A stretch of DNA of 64,000 bases from Bradyrhizobium diazoefficiens. Lineage in GTDB: Bacteria; Pseudomonadota; Alphaproteobacteria; Rhizobiales; Xanthobacteraceae. The notes under the pieces are model-generated. The model was not told the origin of the DNA and ran no database searches. It saw nothing but the letters and a program-made list of their open reading frames with translations. The DNA is taken from contig NZ_JAFCJE010000006.1 in NCBI RefSeq assembly GCF_018131185.1, forward strand, positions 62,001 through 126,000, read 5' to 3'. Positions within the stretch are counted from its first letter, which is position 1, and each line of letters starts with the position of its first letter. Positions 17,266 to 23,771 of the stretch are shown here, piece by piece. The position numbers were made by a program, and so were the translations under genes.

Positions 17266-17462
17266 GGGCCCTTATAGCACTTCGTCGGGTGGGCCACAGG
17301 CCCCGCGGCGCGTGATGGCCGGGCTTGTCCCGCCTGCGCGGACGCGGCCGCTTCGGCGAGGCGAAGGCCGGCCACGTTCTCCTGCGAAGAAAAGACGTGG
17401 ATGCCTGCGCCGAGCGCGGGCCTGACGTGGAGAGATCGGCGTAACGCCGTTAGGGTGAGAGC

Positions 17463-18581
17463 ATGAGCCCCAAATCTGCCCTCAAGGCCAGGCCGGAACC
17501 CGCCCCCTCGAAAGCATCATCGCGCCCGACGCTCCTGCTTGCCTGGTACGACCGCCACCGCCGCCGATTGCCCTGGCGCGCAGCGCCTGGAGAGGCATCG
17601 GATCCTTACCGCGTCTGGCTGTCGGAGATCATGCTCCAGCAGACCACGGTAAAGGCGGTCGGTCCCTATTTCGAAAAATTCGTGGCGCGCTGGCCTGATG
17701 TCGCGGCACTCGGCAACGCCTCGCAGGACGACGTGCTGCGGATGTGGGCCGGGCTCGGCTATTATTCGCGTGCGCGCAATCTCTACGCCTGCGCGGTCGC
17801 TGTGACGCGCGAGCATGGCGGCAGCTTTCCCGACACCGAGGAGGGGCTGCGTGCTCTGCCGGGGATCGGGCCCTACACGGCGGCGGCGATCGCGGCGATC
17901 GCCTTCGATCGCCACACCATGCCGGTCGACGGCAATATCGAGCGCGTGGTGTCGCGGCTCTTTGCGGTTGAAGATGAACTCCCGCTGGCGAAACCTTTGA
18001 TCCAGCAACTGGCGGCGACGCTGCTTGCAAACTCCCGCGCCGGCGACAGCGCGCAGGCGCTGATGGATCTCGGCGCCTCGATCTGCACGCCGAAAAAGCC
18101 GGCCTGCTCGCTGTGCCCGCTGAATGAGGATTGCACGGCGCGGCTGCAGGGCACGCAGGAGAGCTTTCCGCGCAAGGCGCCGAAGAAGAGTGGCACGCTG
18201 CGGCGCGGCGCCGCCTTTGTCGTCACACGCGGCGGCGAGCTGCTCGTGCGCAGCCGTCCCGAAAAGGGGCTGCTCGGCGGCATGACGGAAGTGCCGGGCT
18301 CGGACTGGCTCGCCGGCCAAGACGACGCGACGGCGAAGCGGCAGGCGCCCGCGCTGAAGGGATTGTCACGCTGGCAGCGCAAGGCGGGCGTCGTCACCCA
18401 CGTCTTCACGCATTTTCCGCTGGAGCTCGTGGTCTATACGGCCAAGGCGGAGGCGGGCACGGGCGCGCCGGAGGGCATGCGGTGGGTGCCGACCGCGAGC
18501 CTTGCGGACGAAGCGCTGCCCAACGTCATGCGCAAGGTGATCGCGCACGCGCTGGACCTTCCACCGAGGCGATCCTCCTGA
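17463..18581 (+). CDS. mutY: A/G-specific adenine DNA glycosylase
   Basis: A 372-residue base-excision enzyme that removes adenine mispaired with 8-oxoguanine. It has the LSEIMLQQTTVKAVGPYFEKF segment with the catalytic Glu, the helix-hairpin-helix ALPGIGPYTAAAIAAIAF, the catalytic Asp in MPVDGNIERV, and the 4Fe-4S loop CTPKKPACSLCPLNEDC. The C-terminal third is the NUDIX-like 8-oxoG recognition domain. Start at ATG 17463 is preceded by ggtgagagc. It is divergent from the DUF721 gene and followed after 52 bp by a thioesterase. Confidence 0.97.
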   Translation: MSPKSALKARPEPAPSKASSRPTLLLAWYDRHRRRLPWRAAPGEASDPYRVWLSEIMLQQTTVKAVGPYFEKFVARWPDVAALGNASQDDVLRMWAGLGYYSRARNLYACAVAVTREHGGSFPDTEEGLRALPGIGPYTAAAIAAIAFDRHTMPVDGNIERVVSRLFAVEDELPLAKPLIQQLAATLLANSRAGDSAQALMDLGASICTPKKPACSLCPLNEDCTARLQGTQESFPRKAPKKSGTLRRGAAFVVTRGGELLVRSRPEKGLLGGMTEVPGSDWLAGQDDATAKRQAPALKGLSRWQRKAGVVTHVFTHFPLELVVYTAKAEAGTGAPEGMRWVPTASLADEALPNVMRKVIAHALDLPPRRSS

Positions 18582-18633
18582 CAGCATGCTGGCAGCAGTT
18601 CTGCGCTAAGGGATTGCGAAACGGAGGCTGCCA

Positions 18634-19056
18634 ATGGTCAAGACCGCGCTCGACAACTTTCCACGGCCGCCCTGCGCCGAACTGCTCGGCTGGCGTCTGC
18701 TCGATGCCCGTCCGGAGGAAGGCTGGATCAAGCTCGCCTTCGAGGGCAAGCCGGAGTTCTGCAATCCGGCCGGCTTCATCCAGGGCGGCATGCTCTCGGC
18801 CATGCTCGACGACACCATGGGTCCGGCCGTGCTGGTGATGAGCGAGGGCCGGCTCTACACCACCACCATCAGCATGACGGTGAACTTCCTCAGTCCCGCC
18901 AAGCCCGGGACGATCATTGGCGAAGCGACGGTGACGCAGCTCGGCAAGACCATTGCGTTCGTCGAGGCGAAGCTGATGGCCGAAGACGGCACGGTGCTGG
19001 CAACGGCAAGCGCGAGTGAGCGCTTGCTGGAGGCGGCGAGGGTGGTGGGAAAATAG
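18634..19056 (+). CDS. PaaI-type hotdog thioesterase
   Basis: A 140-residue hotdog-fold protein with the PaaI-family signature FCNPAGFIQGGMLSAMLDDTMGPA (about 47-70, split here for length), which holds the active-site helix. Such enzymes hydrolyse acyl- or aryl-CoA esters; the substrate cannot be read from the sequence. A ggaggc ribosome site lies before ATG 18634. It is followed by a family C repeat that separates it from the convergent monooxygenase gene. Confidence 0.88.
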   Translation: MVKTALDNFPRPPCAELLGWRLLDARPEEGWIKLAFEGKPEFCNPAGFIQGGMLSAMLDDTMGPAVLVMSEGRLYTTTISMTVNFLSPAKPGTIIGEATVTQLGKTIAFVEAKLMAEDGTVLATASASERLLEAARVVGK

Positions 19057-19076
19057 GCCGGGCCGCGCGCTCCTCT

Positions 19077-19238
19077 TCCCTTCTCCCCCTTGCGGGAGAA
19101 GGTGGCGCGAAGCGCCGGATGAGGAGTATCTCTCCGCGAACTCTCATCGCGAGTTGAACGCGGGGAGACATACCCCTCACCCAAGTGAGCTTGTGTTTGC
19201 CTGCGTCGCTGCCCTCTCCCACAAGGGGCGAGGGCGCA
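19077..19238. repeat. Intergenic repeat, family C
   Basis: Outer arms ttctcccccttgcgggagaa and ccctctcccacaaggggcgaggg, with an inner ggcgcgaagcgccggatgagg and tacccctcaccc...gtgagcttgtgt. A close copy is at 33144 and a shorter one at 36086. It sits between two convergent genes and could terminate both. Confidence 0.8.
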
Positions 19239-19267
19239 TCCATGCGCATCCCGCTTCGTGCGAAGTC

Positions 19268-20545
19268 CTAAGCTCCCGCCCGCGCGTCCTTGCTCACGAT
19301 CGGCGGCTTGGCATTCAGCGCTTCCACCTGGAATCCCGCGACGCGCTTGTAGTTGGCCGCGATGTCCTCCAGCTCCTTTTGCGACAGCACGTCGGTGACC
19401 ACCTCAAAGCCGTCGGGCGCGCGTTCCTCGACGAGCTGCATCACCTGCTCGGGGCCGTTCTTGCGGTTGAGCAGGACGAGGTCGGTGGTGGCGGGCCGGC
19501 GCTCGGCCTCATAGGCGAGCAGCGCCGCGGTCGTCGGTCCGTGTGCGAGGATCTCGCGGGTGATGGTGCGGGCATCGAGGATCGCCTGCGAGGCGCCGTT
19601 CGATCCGATCGGGTACATCGGGTGCGCGGCATCGCCCATCAGCGTGACCTTGCCAAAGGTCCATCGCGAGACCGGATCGCGGTCCACCAGCGGATATTCG
19701 TAGGCGTGCGGGCAGTTCCTGATCAGGCCGGGCACGTCGAGCCAGTCGAACTGCCAGCTCTCGAACCAGGGCAGAAACTCCTCCAGCCGCGCGGTGCGGT
19801 TATAATCCTCGCGCCGCCACTGATAGGTCGGGGGCATGTGGCGCTCGGCGACCCAGTTGATCAGGTGATTGCCGGACGCGTCCGGCGCCTTGCTGATCGG
19901 ATAGCAGACGAATTTCAGGATCTCGTGCCCGGCCATGATCATGGTGCGGCCGGTGAGGAAGGCCTTGGACGGCGTGACGCCACGCCAGAGGATGCGGCCG
20001 TTCCAGATCGGCGGGCCTTCATTGGGATAGAGCTTTTCGCGCGCGGCGGAATGGATGCCGTCGGCGGCGATCAGGATCGCACCGTCGTACGTCCCTGCGG
20101 CCTTGCCGGCTGCCCGGTCGATGAAGTCGGCGCGCACGCCATTGGCCGTCTCGGTCCAACCGGCCAAATGGTGGCTGGTGAGGATGTTGTCGCGGCCGAG
20201 TCGCTCGACCGCGGTGTCGAGCAGGAGCTGTTGCAAAGTGCCGCGATGGATCGAGAATTGCGGCCATTTGTAGCCGGCTTCCAGCCCGCGCGGCTCGCTC
20301 CAGATCGGCTTGCCGTGCTTGGAGAAATAGGCGAGCTCGCGTGTGCGGACACCGCTGGCGTCCAACTTGTCCATCAGACCGAGCTCGATCAGCTCACGCA
20401 CCGCATGCGGCAGCACGTTGATGCCGACGCCGAGCGGCTTCAACTCGGCGACGCTCTCGAACACTTTTACGGGAACGCCGATTCCGTGCAGGCTGAGCGC
20501 GAGCGTCAGCCCGCCGATGCCGCCACCGGCGATGAGTACGGTCAT
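19268..20545 (-). CDS. FAD-dependent monooxygenase (flavin-dependent oxidoreductase)
   Basis: A 425-residue group A flavoprotein monooxygenase. The FAD-binding GGGIGGL motif is at about residues 7-13, and the second FAD motif GDAAHPMYPIGSNGASQAILDA is near 290-312. The fold resembles PhzS-like and salicylate-hydroxylase-like enzymes that hydroxylate aromatic rings with NAD(P)H and oxygen; the substrate is unknown. ATG 20545 follows a very strong ggaggggga ribosome site. The frame stays open upstream almost to 22354, but that part runs opposite to a GST and overlaps a LysR gene, so it is not coding. It is divergent from the GST gene. Confidence 0.9.
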   Translation of the reverse strand: MTVLIAGGGIGGLTLALSLHGIGVPVKVFESVAELKPLGVGINVLPHAVRELIELGLMDKLDASGVRTRELAYFSKHGKPIWSEPRGLEAGYKWPQFSIHRGTLQQLLLDTAVERLGRDNILTSHHLAGWTETANGVRADFIDRAAGKAAGTYDGAILIAADGIHSAAREKLYPNEGPPIWNGRILWRGVTPSKAFLTGRTMIMAGHEILKFVCYPISKAPDASGNHLINWVAERHMPPTYQWRREDYNRTARLEEFLPWFESWQFDWLDVPGLIRNCPHAYEYPLVDRDPVSRWTFGKVTLMGDAAHPMYPIGSNGASQAILDARTITREILAHGPTTAALLAYEAERRPATTDLVLLNRKNGPEQVMQLVEERAPDGFEVVTDVLSQKELEDIAANYKRVAGFQVEALNAKPPIVSKDARAGA

Positions 20546-20671
20546 GACAAGATCCCCCTCCAATTCACGCGTCTTCGCATAGCAGGGTGGCGGTGGGCAA
20601 CTGCGAAGAGTTCGCCTATGGACGGCGCGGCGGGGGCCCGTTAACCTCGACTTTTCCCCATGAGGTCCGCC

Positions 20672-21292
20672 ATGCTCAAGCTCTACTACGCCACCGGCAC
20701 CTGCGCGCTCGCCACATACATCACCCTGGAGGAAGCCGGCGCCGACTACACGGCCGAACGGCTGAGCTTCAAGGACAACCAGCAGACCAGCCCGGACTAT
20801 CTCGCGATCAACCCGAAGGGCCGCGTGCCGGCGTTGGTGACCGATCGCGGCGTCCTCACCGAGACGCCGGCGATGCTGGCCTACCTCGCGCAGACGTTTC
20901 CCAAGACGAAGCTCGCGCCGCTCGACGATCCCTTCGACTTCGCCCAGGTGCAATCGTTCAACTCCTATCTCTGCTCGACCGTGCACATCAACCACGCCCA
21001 CAAGATGCGCGGCGCGCGCTGGGCGACGCAGGAGAGCTCGTTCGCAGACATGAAGGCGATGGTGCCGAAGACCATGGCGGCCTGCTTTTCCCTGATCGAG
21101 CAGAAGATGTTCCGGGGACCCTGGGTGATGGGCGATCAATTCACGATCTGTGATCCCTATCTCTACACGCTCTCGACCTGGCTCGAAGGCGACAGCGTCG
21201 ACATCAACGCGACGCCGAAGATCGCCGATCACTTCAAGCGCATGTCCGACCGCCCCGCCGTGGCAAAGGTGATGGCCGCGCAGAAGGCGTGA
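20672..21292 (+). CDS. Glutathione S-transferase family protein
   Basis: A 206-residue protein with an N-terminal thioredoxin-like domain (MLKLYYATGTCALATYITLEEAG) and a C-terminal helical domain. The glutathione-binding NPKGRVPAL and TETPAMLAYLA motifs are present. The N-terminal TGTCALA resembles the beta-class pattern in which a Cys near residue 10 contacts glutathione. ATG 20672 has gagg seven bases before it; ATG 20660 is also in frame but lacks a site. It is divergent from the flavin monooxygenase, and the two may act in one detoxification or aromatic pathway, which is inference. Confidence 0.92.
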   Translation: MLKLYYATGTCALATYITLEEAGADYTAERLSFKDNQQTSPDYLAINPKGRVPALVTDRGVLTETPAMLAYLAQTFPKTKLAPLDDPFDFAQVQSFNSYLCSTVHINHAHKMRGARWATQESSFADMKAMVPKTMAACFSLIEQKMFRGPWVMGDQFTICDPYLYTLSTWLEGDSVDINATPKIADHFKRMSDRPAVAKVMAAQKA

Positions 21293-21305
21293 GGGCCCGG
21301 CTCTC

Positions 21306-21394
21306 GTAGGGTGGGCAAAGGCGCGCAGCGCCGCGCCCACGATCTCTTTCCGATCGCGACAGATGGTGGGCACGCTTCGCTTTGCCCACCCTAC
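21306..21394. repeat. Intergenic palindrome, family D
   Basis: Arms gtagggtgggcaaa and tttgcccaccctac enclose a copy of gcgcagcgccgcgcccac and gtgggcacgcttcgc. It lies between two convergent genes and its right end supplies the stop codon of the LysR gene. Related copies are at 29850 and 50045. Confidence 0.85.
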
Positions 21395-22308
21395 AAGGTC
21401 TTCCGCTTCTCCAGCTCCCGTCCGGTCTCCAGCATCAGTCGTCGCAACCAGATCGAGCCGGGGTCCATCTGCGCACGGGTGGGATGGAACATGAACTGCT
21501 CGTCGATCCCCGGATCGAGCGGCGGCGTCACCGCGACGAGGCCGAGCTGTTTCGACAGCGCTGCGATGAGGCGGCGCGGTACGAAGGCAACGAGGTCGGT
21601 ACGGGCGGCGACGTGAAGGGCTTCGAGATAGCCTGACACCACCAGCGCGATGTGCCGCTCGATGCCCTTGGCGCGCAGCCAGGTGTCGATCAAATCCTCG
21701 TTGCTGCCGCGAATGATCACGCCGACGTGGCGTGCCGCCAGGAACGTCTCGCGCCGTTTCAGCTTCGCGCCCATCGGATGGCCGCGCCGCACCGCCAGCG
21801 CATCGCTGTCGGTGTAGAGCAATTGGCGGTGGAAGCCCTTGAAGGCATTGCCGATCGAGATCACGACGTCGATGGTCTGGGCGAACTCTGCGTGGAAAAT
21901 CGCAGGTCCCCGCCACGGCACCACGTCGATGCGGACATTGGGCGCGGCCCGCGTCACCTTCTCCATCAAGGGCGGCATCAATAGCTCGACCGCCAGATCC
22001 GGCATCATCAGGCGGAATTGCCGCTCGCTGCGTGCCGCATCGAAATCGTCTGGCGCGAACAGTCCGCGCACCTGGTCGAGCGCCTGGGCGAGCGGCGCGC
22101 GCAGGGTCTGCGCCCGCGGCGTCAGCTCCATCCGCGCGCCGGTGCGCACCAGCAGCGGATCGCCGAAGGTGTCGCGCAGGCGCTGCAGCGCGTGGCTCGT
22201 CGCCGGTTGCGATAGCCCGATCCGCATGGCGGCACGGCTGACGCTGGCCTCGCGCAGCAGGGCGTCGAGGGCCGTCAGCAGATTGAGGTCGAGCGAATTC
22301 AAATTCAT
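21391..22308 (-). CDS. LysR family transcriptional regulator
   Basis: A 305-residue regulator with an N-terminal winged helix-turn-helix (MNLNSLDLNLLTALDALL, then ASVSRAAMRIGLSQPATSHALQRLR) and a two-lobe effector domain. Sequence style (SLDLNLL, HALQRLRDTFGDPLLVR) is close to the NodD/NahR branch of the family. I chose ATG 22308, which gives the standard N-terminus; ATG 22326 is in frame with a close agag upstream. It is divergent from the NTF2-like gene at 22400 and probably controls it through the dyad at 22316-22335. Its last codons run into a family D repeat. Confidence 0.93.
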   Translation of the reverse strand: MNLNSLDLNLLTALDALLREASVSRAAMRIGLSQPATSHALQRLRDTFGDPLLVRTGARMELTPRAQTLRAPLAQALDQVRGLFAPDDFDAARSERQFRLMMPDLAVELLMPPLMEKVTRAAPNVRIDVVPWRGPAIFHAEFAQTIDVVISIGNAFKGFHRQLLYTDSDALAVRRGHPMGAKLKRRETFLAARHVGVIIRGSNEDLIDTWLRAKGIERHIALVVSGYLEALHVAARTDLVAFVPRRLIAALSKQLGLVAVTPPLDPGIDEQFMFHPTRAQMDPGSIWLRRLMLETGRELEKRKTL

Positions 22309-22315
22309 CAAACGA

Positions 22316-22335
22316 ATAGATATCATATTCTCTAT
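22316..22335. promoter_or_regulatory. Candidate LysR-type operator between divergent genes
   Basis: ataga (22316-22320) and tctat (22331-22335) form an inverted repeat around an AT-rich centre, with the outer spacing usual for LysR-type boxes. It lies directly upstream of the LysR start and about 65 bp before the NTF2-like start codon. Confidence 0.5.
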
Positions 22336-22399
22336 CGATTTGAAGAATTATCATCGCGCGGCGATGATCTCCGTGTTCTCACCAAACGGAGATGCCGCC

Positions 22400-22843
22400 A
22401 TGAGCGCTGCCGCCAACAAGAAACTGATGCAGGATATTTTCGCCGCCGCCGCCGATCCCGATCCGGCCGCGCGCGATCGCGCCCTGTTCGCCGCAAGCCT
22501 TGCCGAGGATGCCAAATGGGTCGTCACCGGCCAATATTCCTGGTCGCGCACCTTTTCGGGCAAGGAGGCGATCCTTGGCGATCTGCACGGCTATGTGCGC
22601 ACCCGCCTGCGCGACCGCACGCGCACGGTCGCGCACCGCTTCATCGCCGACGGCGACGTGGTCGTCGTGGAGGCCAAGGGCGACAATGTCACGCCTGAGG
22701 GCGTGCGCTACGACAATGACTATTGCCTGGTGTTTCGTCTCGCGGACGGCAAGATCAAGGAAATCCGCGAGTACTGTGACTCGATCCTGACGGAGAGGGC
22801 GCTCGGTCCTTTTCCGCAGGCGCCGGAGAGAGCTGCGAGCTGA
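22400..22843 (+). CDS. NTF2-like / SnoaL-type protein
   Basis: A 147-residue protein with the NTF2-like cone fold: N-terminal helix (AANKKLMQDIFAAAAD), DAKWVVTGQYSWSRTFSGKEAI, and the C-terminal strands VVVEAKGDN and YCLVFRLADGKIKEIREYCDS. Such proteins act as small isomerases, cyclases, dehydratases or binding domains; there is no way to read the ligand here. ATG 22400 follows ggag eight bases upstream. It is divergent from the LysR gene, its likely regulator, and is followed after 5 bp by a DUF1127 gene in the same transcript. Confidence 0.85.
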   Translation: MSAAANKKLMQDIFAAAADPDPAARDRALFAASLAEDAKWVVTGQYSWSRTFSGKEAILGDLHGYVRTRLRDRTRTVAHRFIADGDVVVVEAKGDNVTPEGVRYDNDYCLVFRLADGKIKEIREYCDSILTERALGPFPQAPERAAS

Positions 22844-22848
22844 GGAGA

Positions 22849-23061
22849 GTGAGCACCACCTCCGCCGGCCGGTGTCATCGGGCCGAGCCGGCGAAGGTCA
22901 TGCGGGCCTGGCAGGCTCTGGTCGAGATGCTCCGGAACAAGCGCGAACGATCCCGGGCCCGGGCTCAACTCGCTGTGATGACCGACCGGGAGCTTCTGGA
23001 CTGCGGGATGACCAGGGCCGAGATCACGTACGAGCTGTACAAGCCCCACCGCCGGACATAG
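22849..23061 (+). CDS. Small DUF1127-type protein
   Basis: A 70-residue basic protein starting at GTG 22849 behind gaggaga. The C-terminal half LAVMTDRELLDCGMTRAEITYE is the DUF1127 pattern (also called YjiS-like), with an Arg-rich helix RNKRERSRARAQ before it. In other alphaproteobacteria small Arg-rich DUF1127 proteins affect RNA turnover and phosphate or carbon metabolism; no role is shown for this one. It is in an operon with the NTF2-like gene and ends before a strong terminator. Confidence 0.75.
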   Translation: MSTTSAGRCHRAEPAKVMRAWQALVEMLRNKRERSRARAQLAVMTDRELLDCGMTRAEITYELYKPHRRT

Positions 23062-23102
23062 ACGCGCGTGGGCATGGTCCGTTCGCTGCTCAGATTCTCC
23101 AG

Positions 23103-23139
23103 CGCCGGTGGAACCTTTTGGGTTCCGCCGGCGTTTTCT
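23103..23139 (+). terminator. Strong terminator after the DUF1127 gene
   Basis: cgccggtggaacc pairs with ggttccgccggcg (one T-G wobble) around ttttg and is followed by ttttctt. It closes the NTF2-like/DUF1127 transcript and lies only 50 bp before the bphO start codon. Confidence 0.88.
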
Positions 23140-23189
23140 TCGCTTCCGGGGCAATCGCGCCCCCGACACTGCGCGTGTTTGGGAATTTC

Positions 23190-23771
23190 ATGCTGGCTGG
23201 GGTTTCGGACGTCTCGACGCAGGTGAACCCGGGCTTCCCTGGACTTCGTGACCGACTAAGAGATGCAACCGCAGCTGCGCACCGGGAGCTCGATGCGCAA
23301 TTGTCGTCATTTGATCTTACCGTTCTGACGGGCTATCGCCGCTTTCTCCAAGCCAGCGCCGGCGCGCTGCTTCCGCTCGAAGCCGCGCTCGAGGCGGCTG
23401 GCGTCGCCAGCATGTTTCCCGACTGGCCGGATCGGTCGCGCAGTGCGGCGATCACGGCCGATCTCGGACGGCTCGGCGGCGATGCGACGTCTTCCGTGTC
23501 GGTGCCGCCGCTGACGCCCGGTGGCCTGCTCGGGACCATGTATGTGCTGGAGGGCTCCCGGCTCGGGGCCAAGTTCCTGCTGAAAGAGGTCACGGAGGCC
23601 GTCGATCCGCGCATCGGTGCGGCCACCCTCTATCTCCGCCACGGGACAGGCAAACGGCTCTGGCAAAGCTTCCTGTCGAAGCTCGAAAGCGAGGTCTGCG
23701 ACGAGGTCGAGGTGATCGCGGCGGCGCGGATGGCGTTCGCCGCGTTTGAGCAGGCGGCGGATCGCGCATGA
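23190..23771 (+). CDS. bphO: Biliverdin-producing heme oxygenase
   Basis: A 193-residue heme oxygenase that opens heme to biliverdin, CO and iron. The proximal heme ligand is His in ATAAAHRELDAQL near residue 30, and the distal helix has TPGGLLGTMYVLEGSRLGAKFL with the conserved glycines. Length fits bacterial BphO. ATG 23190 follows ggga. Its stop overlaps the bacteriophytochrome start by 4 bp (atga), so the two are translationally coupled and biliverdin is made for that photoreceptor. There is only 50 bp between the terminator upstream and the start codon, leaving little room for its promoter. Confidence 0.92.
   Translation: MLAGVSDVSTQVNPGFPGLRDRLRDATAAAHRELDAQLSSFDLTVLTGYRRFLQASAGALLPLEAALEAAGVASMFPDWPDRSRSAAITADLGRLGGDATSSVSVPPLTPGGLLGTMYVLEGSRLGAKFLLKEVTEAVDPRIGAATLYLRHGTGKRLWQSFLSKLESEVCDEVEVIAAARMAFAAFEQAADRA

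Noticed and set aside
20546..22354. Upstream extension of the flavin monooxygenase frame
   Set aside because: It runs across a GST on the other strand and overlaps the LysR gene in another frame; the FAD motif and an excellent ribosome site place the start at 20545.
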